A program made the position numbers and the translations under genes. The notes beneath the pieces are model-generated. The model did not search any database. It was not told where the DNA came from and saw only the letters and a list, made by a program, of their open reading frames with translations. From an uncultured Desulfovibrionaceae bacterium (GTDB lineage: Bacteria; Desulfobacterota; Desulfovibrionia; Desulfovibrionales; Desulfovibrionaceae), in assembly GCA_944324045.1 (NCBI GenBank), contig CALUUT010000016.1, positions 1 through 50,979 on the forward strand: a DNA stretch of 50,979 nt, read 5' to 3'. This document shows, piece by piece, positions 8,275-17,498 of this stretch. Every line of letters starts with the position of its first letter. Position 1 is the first letter of the stretch.

Positions 8275-10477
8275 TTTCCCGGCCTCCCTTTTCAAATGCG
8301 CTCTGCGGCAAAAAAAGATAGACGCACTGCTTGAGGCGTTCCCGCGCCATATCAAGCACGGTGCGCGTATCGGCATGCAACGAATAGTAGAAAAAGCCGC
8401 CCTGATAATCGCTCTTCAATACATCGCCGGCTCTGTCGAACGCCGTCATAATCGCCTCATATTTTTTGCTGTCCGGACGCGCGAAAAAGGCTTCCAGCGC
8501 TATGAGCAGCTTTTCCAGCGTCTGCCGTTCAAATGCGGAACATCCTTTATTGCGCGCGCATTTGCGCATATCAATCACAATATTGCTCAACTGGTTTATG
8601 AGAAGCGCCCGGCGCAGCATTTCCTGCTTTTCTTTTGCTGAAGGAAACGGGCTTGCATAAAACTGCAACAAAACATCGCGAACGCGCGCTTCAACTTTCT
8701 GCCGCGCTATAAAAAGCCTGGTTCTGCAGGCAAGGTCCGCGGCCCGCCGCATGGCCTTGCCCAGATGCCGCTTCCACCACCGGCCGCCTGAAGGCAGCAC
8801 GACTGAAAGAACCACGACCGCCACAACCGCCCCGAACATCTGCTCAAAACAGGAGCTCACAAGGGAATCCGGGCGTACGTTGAAATACAGGCCGGGATTG
8901 GCCACGTTAAAAAAGGTAAACCCGTACGGCACCCCCAACGCGGGGTTGGACGACGTTCCCAGCCAGGGCGCGAGCATGACGAATGGAAGAATGGTGACCG
9001 CCAGAACCGCAAAATCCGAGACCTGGGGAAGAATCAGAAACGCATAGACAAGACCGGCGGCGCTTCCAAGCGCAAAGGCTTTAATGGAGTCTATCACCAG
9101 TTTGACCGGATGCGGCAGCGCCGACAGAAACGCGCAGCATACCATGCCGCATATGGCCGCATTGACGCCGCTGCTTGAAGAAGAGCCCCACCAGAACAAA
9201 CACAGCAAGACAAGACTCAAGCTGGTTTTCAATCCAAGCGCCAGGGCGATGCCGGAATCCGTTCCGGAACGGGCGAAGATGCGGCGGGTCCGGGTATTGA
9301 CGCGCTTTTTTTCCGTCAGGGCCACATAATGCATAAGATAGCCGCGCATATCCGTTAAAAAACGCGAAAACAGGTACACCCCGCCGGACAAAATGTCCCG
9401 CTCCCGGCCGGTCATGGTTGACAAAAGAGAAGCGGCCTGCCGCGACGCCTCTTTTTGAACGCGGGACAAGGCCGCAGCGGCGCTTTTGGCGTCCTCGACC
9501 AAAACCGCGCTTTTTCCGCCGGGTTTCAGAGCGCTGACGATGCGTTCGCCATATTCTTTGAAGAACGCGCCGCCCGCGTCCGCCGGCAAGGACTGTATTC
9601 TTTCGAAGAATGAGGCGAGCGAATAAAAACTTGAGGTGACGCTCATGAAATCCGTGGCAAAAAGATGGACATGCCGTTTTTCGACCGTGCTTGCCGCCTC
9701 ATAGGCAATTGACGCGCCGTATGTTTCAAGCATGGTCACAGCTTTGATGAAGTCCAGTTGCCGCTGCTGCGCCTTTTCCTGATCAAAGCGGCCGGACGCG
9801 AGCGCGTCGCATACGAATTCGTCAAAGGCCGTAAACCGCCCTTTTACATTGACGTCGAAAACCCGGGCTACGGTCTCCGGGAAAAACAGTTCATTGACAA
9901 TAATGCTGCAGATAAGCCCGACCAGAACTTCAGAGCCGCGCAGCACGGCTGAGTCAAAAATATCCGTATTGCCTGGAAGATGCGGCAACGTGACAAGGGT
10001 CGCCGTGTACGCCGTAAGCACAAACGCATAGGAATGCGTATTTCTGGTTTTTGCCGAACCGAAAATGCAGCCGCCCACGAACAGCGCCAACACCGCGACA
10101 TAAAGCGGCGGCTGCTGCCGGAAAAGCGAAAAAATGATCAGCGGAACAAAACATCCGGCAAGCGTGCCCAGCACGCGAAACGTCGATTTGGAAAGAACAG
10201 CCCCGCTGGTGGGCTGCATGATGACAAGCACGGTCGTCATTGCGGTATAGGGCTGTTCCAGCTCCAAAAACAGGGACAGCCACAGCGAAAGAAGGGCGGC
10301 GAGGACCATCCTGAATATATATCCCCAGCGCGCAAGCTCCGTCTTGGACAGCGCGGAAAAACGCTCCCGCAAAACCGCGCGCCAGCCAAACAGCCTTATG
10401 GCGGCGTGTCCGGCCCCATCCGCCGGCTTTCTTTCTTCGGCCTGCGCGCATGCGCGGGAACCGGCGGACGCGCTCAT
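8267..10477 (-). CDS. FUSC family efflux protein (AaeB-like), copy 1
   Basis: A 736-residue inner-membrane pump of the FUSC/AaeB family, which exports aromatic acids such as p-hydroxybenzoate or fusaric acid. Two clusters of membrane helices are visible (residues about 40-170 and about 390-540), each followed by a long soluble helical domain. AaeB-type sequence WGYIFRMVLAALLSLWLSLF opens the first cluster. Its ATG overlaps the stop of the upstream outer-membrane gene (ATGA), and its stop overlaps the DUF1656 start. A paralogue lies at 13058-15331. The substrate here is unknown; aromatic carboxylates are the best guess from the family. Confidence 0.9.
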   Translation of the reverse strand: MSASAGSRACAQAEERKPADGAGHAAIRLFGWRAVLRERFSALSKTELARWGYIFRMVLAALLSLWLSLFLELEQPYTAMTTVLVIMQPTSGAVLSKSTFRVLGTLAGCFVPLIIFSLFRQQPPLYVAVLALFVGGCIFGSAKTRNTHSYAFVLTAYTATLVTLPHLPGNTDIFDSAVLRGSEVLVGLICSIIVNELFFPETVARVFDVNVKGRFTAFDEFVCDALASGRFDQEKAQQRQLDFIKAVTMLETYGASIAYEAASTVEKRHVHLFATDFMSVTSSFYSLASFFERIQSLPADAGGAFFKEYGERIVSALKPGGKSAVLVEDAKSAAAALSRVQKEASRQAASLLSTMTGRERDILSGGVYLFSRFLTDMRGYLMHYVALTEKKRVNTRTRRIFARSGTDSGIALALGLKTSLSLVLLCLFWWGSSSSSGVNAAICGMVCCAFLSALPHPVKLVIDSIKAFALGSAAGLVYAFLILPQVSDFAVLAVTILPFVMLAPWLGTSSNPALGVPYGFTFFNVANPGLYFNVRPDSLVSSCFEQMFGAVVAVVVLSVVLPSGGRWWKRHLGKAMRRAADLACRTRLFIARQKVEARVRDVLLQFYASPFPSAKEKQEMLRRALLINQLSNIVIDMRKCARNKGCSAFERQTLEKLLIALEAFFARPDSKKYEAIMTAFDRAGDVLKSDYQGGFFYYSLHADTRTVLDMARERLKQCVYLFLPQSAFEKGGRENA

Positions 10478-11943
10478 AACGGGGCCTCCCCGCTTTCTGT
10501 TTCAACGGCCTTCTGTTCGGAGTCGCGAGCCGTTTTGTGGAGCGTTCCGGCGCTTTCTTCCACCAAAGCCCCATATCCGCCGCCAAGTTCATTGATAAGG
10601 TCGGCTACCGCGGAAAGCTGCTGGGTTTTGATTTGCACATTCGTTTCCTGCTGGGCAAGCAGCGTATTTTCCGCGGACAGAACATCCAGATAATCCGTCA
10701 ATCCCGCGGAATACGCTCTGTTGGCAATGGCATAACTTCTTTGCGCCAGCTCAAGCGCCCTTTCCACTTCAACGACGCGCTCCTTCAGGCCGGCGATTAT
10801 GCGCATCTGTTCCGCGACCGCGGAGAAAGCCGAAAAAACAGCTTCATTATACGATTCCACGGCTTCATCATATTCAGCGTCGCGCTGTTCAAGGCGTCCA
10901 AGCAACGCGCCGCCCTGGAAGATGGGCAGCGTCAGGGCCGGCCCGAATTGCGCCTGCGCCGTCCGGGCCGTCAGAAAATGACTGAATCCGACGCCCACGT
11001 ACCCAATCGCCGCGCTCAGACTGAAATTGGGATAAAAATCCGCGCGCGCCGCGTTGATCCGCTCCGCGGCGGCCTCAGCCCGCCACTTCTGGGCGACGAT
11101 ATCGGGCCTGCGGCCCACCAGTTCCGCCGGAAAACTCGCCGGCAGCGCCTGCACATGCTGAAACAAAAGATTCGGGCGCTCTATGGCGAAAGCCATATCC
11201 GGACCTTCGCCGCACAACGCCGCCAACTGGAACTTCAAAACGTCAATTTCGGATTCAAGCTCCATGATGCGCGCCCTGCTTGAAGGCAGGGTCGCTTCGG
11301 CCTGACTTAGGGCAAGCTCCGTCGTCATGCCGGCCATAAACAGATCGCGCGTTATGCGATATGTGTTTTGCCGGGCTTCCAACATATCGCGCGCCACGTC
11401 CAACAACTGGATATTCTGCGCCAGAAGAATATATGTCTGGGTTATGCTTGACTGAAGCACCAGTTCCGCCGCCCTTGCATCCGTCACGGCGGCCTGTTCC
11501 AGGCTTAAGGCCGCCTTGTGCAGGCTCCTCTCCCTTCCCCACAGGTCAATGACGAAAGACGCTTCAAGCAGGGCGCTGTTGTTCCATTCGCTGCTGTCCG
11601 GCAAGTGAATCCGTTGAGCGCCGGCATTGCCGTTCAACTGCGGAAAACGCCCGGCCCCGGCTTCCAGGGCCGCGCCTCTGGCCTGCCTGACCCGGGCCTC
11701 AGCCACGCGCAACGTCGGACTTTGCCGCATGGCTTTTTCAATCAGGTCATTGAGCTGCCGGTCGCCAAATATCTCCCACCATTTCCGCCTGGGCCACTGC
11801 GCATCCAAGGCCAGGGCAATGGATTTCTCGCTGGCCGCATCTTCCGGGGCAATGAACGCGGCTTCGGGCTTCACGCTAAAAGGCGCGCATGAGGCGAGCA
11901 AAAACAACGCCGCAAACGAAAGAAAAAAGGCTCTCATATACAT
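10474..11943 (-). CDS. NodT-family outer-membrane efflux lipoprotein
   Basis: A 489-residue TolC/OprM-type outer-membrane factor. The signal peptide ends in a lipobox (LLASC, Cys about residue 19), so it should be a lipoprotein. Two repeated outer-membrane-efflux domains follow, with typical segments (LIEKAMRQSPTLRVAEARVR near residue 70, GRRPDIVAQKWRAEAAAERI near residue 285). It would form the outer channel for the FUSC and HlyD proteins encoded downstream. It is the first gene of the minus-strand operon; GGAG lies 11 nt before the ATG. The 164-nt gap to the divergent LysR gene should hold the promoter. Confidence 0.92.
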   Translation of the reverse strand: MYMRAFFLSFAALFLLASCAPFSVKPEAAFIAPEDAASEKSIALALDAQWPRRKWWEIFGDRQLNDLIEKAMRQSPTLRVAEARVRQARGAALEAGAGRFPQLNGNAGAQRIHLPDSSEWNNSALLEASFVIDLWGRERSLHKAALSLEQAAVTDARAAELVLQSSITQTYILLAQNIQLLDVARDMLEARQNTYRITRDLFMAGMTTELALSQAEATLPSSRARIMELESEIDVLKFQLAALCGEGPDMAFAIERPNLLFQHVQALPASFPAELVGRRPDIVAQKWRAEAAAERINAARADFYPNFSLSAAIGYVGVGFSHFLTARTAQAQFGPALTLPIFQGGALLGRLEQRDAEYDEAVESYNEAVFSAFSAVAEQMRIIAGLKERVVEVERALELAQRSYAIANRAYSAGLTDYLDVLSAENTLLAQQETNVQIKTQQLSAVADLINELGGGYGALVEESAGTLHKTARDSEQKAVETESGEAPL

Positions 11944-12047
11944 GTTTTCAAAAACTCCAATACCCCGCGCGGCTGTTTCGCAAGCGATGAAAACAGGTCC
12001 TTGCGATTACGTTCCGGCTCAGGGGAGCAGTATGCATGCTACCATTG

Positions 12048-12107
12048 CAATAATTGAAAATATATGACAGAAATTAAAAACACTTTTTTGAAAATGGAAA
12101 AGATTAT
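12048..12107. promoter_or_regulatory. Divergent control region of the efflux operon and LysR copy 1
   Basis: This AT-rich block directly before LysR copy 1 is strongly similar to positions 15677-15732 before LysR copy 2, including ATATATGA, ACTTTTT and AAATGGAAAA at matching distances. Conservation between duplicated loci outside coding sequence suggests LysR binding sites or promoters for both divergent genes. No exact operator could be defined by eye. The wider gap is 11944-12107. Confidence 0.5.
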
Positions 12108-12992
12108 ATGCAAAAGTTCATGGCCGATATGCCGTTTTTCGTTGAAGTGGCGCGCCGGAAAAGCTTCACCATCAGCGCCGAAGTCCTTGGCGTCCCTGTG
12201 GCGACTCTGTCCCGGCGCATTACGGCCATGGAAAAAAAACTGGGCATACAGCTTTTCCACAGGACCACAAGACGGGTGGAGCTGACCGAAGAAGGAGAAT
12301 CTCTGTACAAACAATGCGAGCTCGTCGTCGAAGAAGTGCAGGGCATAAAAGAAACCATTCTGCATGAGCAGAAAAACCCGTCCGGACGCGTCCGCCTCTG
12401 CCTGCCGGCAAGCGCCTATATTCTGTATCTGCAAGGGCATCTTAGCGCGTTTTCCGCGCTATGGCCCAATATCGATCTCTACGTTCACATAGGAAGACAG
12501 TGGATGGACTTCGGCGCCGAGGCCTTTGATCTTGAAATCCGCTACGGCCGGCAGCCCGACTCGTCTTTTAAAATCCATAAGCTGGGAACGCTCTATTCCG
12601 GGCTGTACGCCGCGCCGAAATTTCTGGAGCGCCACGGTGTTCCGCGCGTCCCGCAGGACCTTCGAGACCTGCCGCGAGTGCAGCAAAACGCCACAGCCAA
12701 CGTTATGAAGCTCTATAAGGAAACAAAGGCGGAAACCATTGCCCTGCCGCCGCCCAAACATATTGTGAACAACCCCGCGCTGGCGGAAGAACTTATTATA
12801 ACCGGACAGGTGTTCGGGCCCATATTCAACCCCATAGCCAGAAAAATCGAGGCCGACGGACTGCTTGTGAAGCTGCTGCCGGAATGGAGTCTGAAAGGCG
12901 TGGATATCTTTTTGATCATGCCGCCCGGAAATATGCCGCGCAGGGTGCGTCTGCTGGCCGATTATCTTATTGATATTTTCAAAAATCTGTAA
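12108..12992 (+). CDS. LysR-family regulator (AaeR-like), copy 1
   Basis: A 294-residue LysR-type regulator. The N-terminal winged helix-turn-helix covers residues about 1-65 (SFTISAEVLGVPVATLSRRI is the recognition region) and the effector-binding domain fills the rest. It is divergent from the FUSC operon, which is the arrangement of AaeR, so it most likely activates that operon in response to an aromatic acid. It lacks a clear ribosome site (only AGATTAT upstream). A paralogue of identical length, with roughly three quarters of residues identical by eye, lies at 15733-16617. Confidence 0.9.
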   Translation: MQKFMADMPFFVEVARRKSFTISAEVLGVPVATLSRRITAMEKKLGIQLFHRTTRRVELTEEGESLYKQCELVVEEVQGIKETILHEQKNPSGRVRLCLPASAYILYLQGHLSAFSALWPNIDLYVHIGRQWMDFGAEAFDLEIRYGRQPDSSFKIHKLGTLYSGLYAAPKFLERHGVPRVPQDLRDLPRVQQNATANVMKLYKETKAETIALPPPKHIVNNPALAEELIITGQVFGPIFNPIARKIEADGLLVKLLPEWSLKGVDIFLIMPPGNMPRRVRLLADYLIDIFKNL

Positions 12993-13057
12993 AACGGCGC
13001 GCCGCCCTGGCCGTCCGGAATGTTTGCCGGGACCATCCGGGACGAACTTCCGGCGGA

Positions 13058-15331
13058 TTACGGTTGCGTCTCTTTCCGGTCTTCTTTTTCGAACCGGACC
13101 TGGGGCAAAAAGACATATGCGGCCTCGTCAAAGCATTCCCGCGCCACCAGAAGCACGGCGCTTGTGCTGGCATGAAGCGAATAATAAAAAAAACCGCCCT
13201 TGCGCCTTTTATCCAGAAAGACCCGTTCCCTGTCGAACGCCGCCAAGATATTCCTGTATTTCTTCATATCCGGACGCGCAAAAAATGCGTCCAGCAACAT
13301 GAGCAACTCTCCCAGCGCGCGGCGTTCAGACGTGGAACAGCCTTTGTGCAGCGCGCATTTGCGCATATCTATCATGATATTGCTCAACTGATTTATAAGA
13401 AGGGCCCGGCGCAGCATTTCCTGTTTTTCTTCCGCGGAAGGGGCGGGGCTTGCGTAAAACTGCAAAAGAATATCGCGCACGCGCGCCTCGACTTTCTGCC
13501 GCGCGATGGAAAGTTCGGCTTTGCACGCCAGTTTGGCAGTGCGCCTTAAGGCTTTGCCCAGATGTTGTTTCCACCACCGCCCGCCTGAAGGCAGCACAAC
13601 CGAAAGAACCACGCCGACCATCATGATGCCGAACGTCTGCTCAAAGGCTCTGCTTATAAGCGCGTCCGGGAGCACGTTGAAAGACAGCTCCGGGTTGGCG
13701 ACAGTGAAAAATGTAAAGCCGTATGATACGCCGAAAGAAGAATTGACTGCTGTGGCCAGACAGGGGGCGAGCATAATGAATGGAAGCATTGTAACGGCCA
13801 GAAGGATGAAGCCGGATATGTGGGGAAGAATCATGAATGCATAGACAAGGCCGGCGACAGTTCCAAGCATGCAGCCTTTGATGGTGTTAAGCAAAAATTT
13901 AACCGGTTGCGGAGAAGCCGCCAGAAACGCGCAGTATGCCATGCCATATATGGCGGCGCTGCTGCCGTTGTTTGAATCCGCACCCCGCCAGAACAGGGAC
14001 AGAAGGACGAGAATCAGGACTGTTTTCAACCCCATGACCGCCGCGATTCCGGAATCCATGCCGGACCAGGCGAATACGCGACGGGTGCGGGGATTGACAT
14101 GCTCATCCGTCAAGGCCACATAGTGCATCAAATAGCCGCGCATATCCGTCAAAAAACGTGAAAGCAGATACACCCCGGCGGACACGGTATCCCTGTCCCG
14201 GCCAGTCATGGACGGCAGCAGGCGCACGGCCTGCCGGGACGCTTCTTTTTGAACGCGGGACAATGCCGCGGCCGCGGTCTTGGCGTCTTCAGCGCGCACA
14301 GCCCTTTTGCCGCCCGGATTCAGGGCCCTGACCACGATCCGGCCGTATTTTCGAAAAAAATCGCCGCCCAGGCCGGTCGGCAACGCATGTATCCTGTCAA
14401 AAAAAAGAACAAGCGAATAAAAACTTGAGGTAACGCTCATAAAATCCGTGGCGAAAAGGCGGACATGCTGTTTTCTTGCGGTATTCACGGCTTCAAAGGA
14501 AACGGAAGCGCCCTCGGTTTCAAGCGAAGCCACCGCCCTGATGAATTCCAGCTGCCTTTGCCGCGCCTTTTCCTGATCAAAACGCCCGGATGCGAGCGAA
14601 TCGCAGACAAATTCGTCAAAAGCGGTAAACCGCCCCTTTACGTTGACGTCGAACACCCTGGTTACAGCTTCCGGAAAAAATATTTCGCTTACGACAAACC
14701 CGCAGATAATGCCTACCAGCACTTCGGAGCAGCGCAGCACGGCCGTGTCAAAGATATCGGCGCTGTCCGCAAGGTGCGGCAGAGCGATAAGGCACGCCGT
14801 GTATCCGGCAAGCAGAAAGCCGTATGAACGGACATTTCTGGTTTTTGCCGAGCCGAAGGTGCATACCCCGGCGAACAGCGCGATAGCCGCGAGATACAGC
14901 GGCGGTTGCTGGCGAAAAAGGAAAAAAATGACCAGGGAAATGAATCCGCCCACAAGAGTGCCCAACATGCGAAACATTCCCTTGGAAAGGACGGCCCCGC
15001 TTTGGGGCTGCATGATGACCAGAGCCGTCGTCATGGCGACGTTAGGCTGGTCGAGTTCCAAAAACAGCGACACCCCCAAAGAGGCGAGCACCCCAAAAAG
15101 CACCCTGAATATGTACCCCCAGCGCACGAGCTCCGCCTTGCCGGTTGCGGCGAAGCGTTCCCGCAACGCCTTGAGCCAGGCGGGCGCCTTTCGCGCATGT
15201 TCCGTTCGCTCAATATAAGGGCCGGCTCCGCCGGTTCCGGCATGGTTCGTCCCATCCGCGTTGCACGGCTCTGCGGCATGGGTGAAAGCCCCGGAACCGG
15301 CGGAATCTTCAACCCCAGAGGAATCACTCAT
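13058..15331 (-). CDS. FUSC family efflux protein (AaeB-like), copy 2
   Basis: A 757-residue paralogue of the 8267-10477 pump with the same two helix clusters and soluble domains; long stretches match (for example WGYIFRVLFGVLASLGVSLF and DVNVKGRFTAFDEFVCD). The N-terminal about 50 residues are a Ser/Gly/Ala-rich extension with no counterpart in copy 1. The start at 15331 is chosen because ATTATGAG aligns with the copy 1 start; an in-frame ATG at 15388 exists. No DUF1656, HlyD or outer-membrane gene accompanies it, so it may borrow the partners encoded at 7.2-12 kb. Its 3' end faces LysR copy 1, 65 nt away. Confidence 0.88.
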   Translation of the reverse strand: MSDSSGVEDSAGSGAFTHAAEPCNADGTNHAGTGGAGPYIERTEHARKAPAWLKALRERFAATGKAELVRWGYIFRVLFGVLASLGVSLFLELDQPNVAMTTALVIMQPQSGAVLSKGMFRMLGTLVGGFISLVIFFLFRQQPPLYLAAIALFAGVCTFGSAKTRNVRSYGFLLAGYTACLIALPHLADSADIFDTAVLRCSEVLVGIICGFVVSEIFFPEAVTRVFDVNVKGRFTAFDEFVCDSLASGRFDQEKARQRQLEFIRAVASLETEGASVSFEAVNTARKQHVRLFATDFMSVTSSFYSLVLFFDRIHALPTGLGGDFFRKYGRIVVRALNPGGKRAVRAEDAKTAAAALSRVQKEASRQAVRLLPSMTGRDRDTVSAGVYLLSRFLTDMRGYLMHYVALTDEHVNPRTRRVFAWSGMDSGIAAVMGLKTVLILVLLSLFWRGADSNNGSSAAIYGMAYCAFLAASPQPVKFLLNTIKGCMLGTVAGLVYAFMILPHISGFILLAVTMLPFIMLAPCLATAVNSSFGVSYGFTFFTVANPELSFNVLPDALISRAFEQTFGIMMVGVVLSVVLPSGGRWWKQHLGKALRRTAKLACKAELSIARQKVEARVRDILLQFYASPAPSAEEKQEMLRRALLINQLSNIMIDMRKCALHKGCSTSERRALGELLMLLDAFFARPDMKKYRNILAAFDRERVFLDKRRKGGFFYYSLHASTSAVLLVARECFDEAAYVFLPQVRFEKEDRKETQP

Positions 15332-15514
15332 AATGACGCGCCCTTGCTTTCCGAGTCCGCCGGCGGAGCATCCACATATCACATTCATGTTTCATAACGC
15401 CCGCCTTGCCCCTGATCGTCCTTGAAACAGGCTCTGCATTCGCCAGGCCGGGCCGCCTGAAGCCGAAAACCTCAACGTCTAAAAACGCCATTCCTTTTCC
15501 CGCAGGTCAATGCT

Positions 15515-15539
15515 AGAAAAAAACGGGACACAGTCCCGT
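15515..15539 (-). terminator. Hairpin with T tract in the FUSC copy 2 leader
   Basis: On the minus strand ACGGGAC and GTCCCGT arms enclose a 3-nt loop and run into seven T residues, the form of an intrinsic terminator. It lies about 185 nt upstream of the FUSC start on the same strand, and no minus-strand gene precedes it. It may act as an attenuator in the leader of the FUSC transcript or stop antisense transcripts from the LysR side. Confidence 0.6.
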
Positions 15540-15676
15540 ACGCCTTGCGGGCAACATTTACTGATTCAGGAAAAAAGCGCCTATGCATATCATTTGCACA
15601 CACTCCAGCGCCTTGCCGGCCATTTCGCCTGCGATGCATCCCGGCGAATCGAATGGATGCATCTGTATCATTGATG

Positions 15677-15732
15677 GAAATGAAAATATATGATATAAAT
15701 TCAAAATACTTTTTCAAAAATGGAAAAATAAT
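15677..15732. promoter_or_regulatory. Control region before LysR copy 2
   Basis: This block is the counterpart of positions 12048-12107 and shares most bases with it over about 55 nt. It should carry the LysR copy 2 promoter and regulator sites for the divergent FUSC copy 2. A ribosome site is not obvious in either copy. Confidence 0.45.
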
Positions 15733-16617
15733 ATGCAGAAGTTTATGGCTGACATGCCTTTTTTTGTTGAAGTGGCGCGGCGAAAAAGCTTTACAACCAG
15801 CGCCGAGGCTCTGGGGATTCCTGTGGCGACCCTGTCCCGCCGCGTGGCCGCCATGGAAAAAAATCTGGGGGTGCGTCTTTTTCGCAGAACAACGCGGAAG
15901 GTGGAACTGACAGAGGAAGGAGAATCTCTCTACAAGCAATGCGAACTTATTGTCACACAGGCGCAGGGGGTCAAGGAAAATATCCTGCATGAACAGAAAA
16001 GCCCATCCGGACGGGTCCGCCTCTGCCTGCCGGCAAGAACGTATATGTTGTATCTGCAGGGACGCTTAAGCGCTTTTTCCAAATTATGGCCCAATATAGA
16101 CCTGCACATTCATATAGAAAGACACTGGATGGATTTCGGGTCTGAAAACTTTGATCTTGAAATCCGCTACGGCCGGCAACCGGACTCGTCTCTTAAAATC
16201 CACAAACTGGGAACGCTGTACGCGGGGCTGTATGCCGCCCCGGAATTTCTGGAGCGTTACGGCTTTCCGGCCACTCCGCATGACCTTCGGGACATGCCAA
16301 GAGTGCAGCAGAATATCAGCTCCAATGTCGTCAGACTCTACAGCGAAACGAGCTCTGAAACTATTGTTTTGCCGCCGCCCAAACATGTTGTGAACAGCCC
16401 CACTCTGGCGGAAGAATTCATCCTGGCCGGACAGGTGTTTGGCTCGCTGGTCAATTCCGTGGCCCAAAAAATTGAAGCCGAAGGGCTGGTCACACGGCTT
16501 TTGCCGGAATGGCGTTTAAAAGGCGTGGATGTTTTCCTGGTCATGCCGCCGGGCAATCCGCCGCGCAGGGTGCGCCTGCTGGCGGACTATCTTATTGATA
16601 TTTTTAAAAACATATGA
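15733..16617 (+). CDS. LysR-family regulator (AaeR-like), copy 2
   Basis: A 294-residue LysR regulator aligned without gaps to copy 1 at 12108-12992. The DNA-binding part is nearly the same (MQKFMADMPFFVEVARRKSF at the start), whereas the middle of the effector domain differs more (residues about 195-215 and 230-245). This suggests that both copies recognise similar operators but may sense different ligands. It is divergent from FUSC copy 2, which it probably controls. A hairpin follows the stop. Confidence 0.9.
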   Translation: MQKFMADMPFFVEVARRKSFTTSAEALGIPVATLSRRVAAMEKNLGVRLFRRTTRKVELTEEGESLYKQCELIVTQAQGVKENILHEQKSPSGRVRLCLPARTYMLYLQGRLSAFSKLWPNIDLHIHIERHWMDFGSENFDLEIRYGRQPDSSLKIHKLGTLYAGLYAAPEFLERYGFPATPHDLRDMPRVQQNISSNVVRLYSETSSETIVLPPPKHVVNSPTLAEEFILAGQVFGSLVNSVAQKIEAEGLVTRLLPEWRLKGVDVFLVMPPGNPPRRVRLLADYLIDIFKNI

Positions 16618-16647
16618 AAAAGCGCCCTTCTTTCAGTGCGGGCGCTT
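16618..16647 (-). terminator. Shared terminator between LysR copy 2 and the flavoprotein gene
   Basis: AAGCGCCC and GGGCGCTT pair in an 8-bp stem with a 12-nt loop. The T run lies on the minus strand, so it best terminates the flavoprotein transcript (stop at 16679), and it may also slow transcription from LysR copy 2. Confidence 0.65.
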
Positions 16648-16678
16648 CGCAATCAGACTCCATAAAAACAGCAAACGG

Positions 16679-17359
16679 CTATGCGTCATTGCATAACGAA
16701 GCGGCCATCAACGCGCCCGCATCATATGCGGCCTGCAAATCCTTCGGAAACTGCTCTTCTCTCTGCTTTGCCTTTTTGTTCTTGTCAAAACATTCCACCA
16801 CATACTTGTCGTAATCCGTAAATTGATATGTATCAAAAGCATAGAGCCTCTGGGGTTCTGTAAAGATTCTTTTGATAAACGACTCAAAACAGCGCAGCGT
16901 GTCGCTCTCCTTTCTTCCCAGGTACTCATTGAAAAAATAGTCTTCGCTCACATTCATCGTATAGATGACGGCCGTTTTGAAACGTTTGGGCGCTATGGAG
17001 GAATGCCTTTCGTCATACTGGAGCAGCGGAAAAATCAGCCTTTCGACGAACGCTCTCATGGAAGAGGTCACGTCCCCCAAATATATGGGGCTTGCAAGGA
17101 CAAGTCCATCGGCATGATATATTTCCTCAAGCATCGCGGTCAGGCCGTCCCGACAGGCGCACCGGCCAAAATATGCGCCGCCTTTCAATTTACAGGCAAA
17201 GCAGCTTATGCAGCCTTTAAAATCAATATCATAAAGGTTGATAATCTGCGTCGCGGCGCCTTTACTGCCCGCTCCATCCGCAAAGCTCTTGCACATTTTT
17301 GCGGTATTCCAGTTTTTTCTTGGACTTCCGTTGACTATAAATATTTTTTTATCGCTCAT
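16679..17359 (-). CDS. Flavodoxin-fold iron-sulfur flavoprotein
   Basis: A 226-residue protein of the NADPH-dependent FMN reductase/iron-sulfur flavoprotein group. The N-terminal flavin loop is clear (IFIVNGSPRKNWNTAKMC), and a compact cysteine cluster follows (CISCFAC and a further Cys about 10 residues on, near residues 49-65), which could bind a 4Fe-4S cluster. SPIYLGDVTSSMRAFVERL is the conserved flavin-binding segment. Such proteins transfer electrons in anaerobes; the partner is unknown. I start at ATG 17359, preceded by GGAGAG; an upstream ATG would add 10 residues. It is monocistronic. Confidence 0.85.
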   Translation of the reverse strand: MSDKKIFIVNGSPRKNWNTAKMCKSFADGAGSKGAATQIINLYDIDFKGCISCFACKLKGGAYFGRCACRDGLTAMLEEIYHADGLVLASPIYLGDVTSSMRAFVERLIFPLLQYDERHSSIAPKRFKTAVIYTMNVSEDYFFNEYLGRKESDTLRCFESFIKRIFTEPQRLYAFDTYQFTDYDKYVVECFDKNKKAKQREEQFPKDLQAAYDAGALMAASLCNDA

Positions 17360-17498
17360 GCCGTGCTCTCCTTTCCGCATCTTTTTCACTTATTGCCACC
17401 TCAACATAGAGCCGATAGTCAGCGCTTTGCCCAAAAGCGCCGCAGCAGCCGTTTCGGCCGAAGAGGCGCGCCATTCCAGGAACACCGGCGCCCCCGTC

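Larger units (their letters stand above)
15332..15732. other. Intergenic region between FUSC copy 2 and LysR copy 2
   Basis: This 400-nt gap holds no gene. It contains the minus-strand hairpin with T tract at 15515-15539 and the conserved block before LysR copy 2. The last bases before the FUSC start (GAAAGC...TTATGAG) resemble the 3' end of the outer-membrane gene before copy 1, perhaps a remnant of a deleted nodT copy; the match is too short to be certain. Confidence 0.5.

Noticed and set aside
15472-15990. Minus-strand frame of 172 codons across the LysR copy 2 start
   Set aside because: It is antisense to the LysR helix-turn-helix region; the same shadow occurs opposite LysR copy 1.
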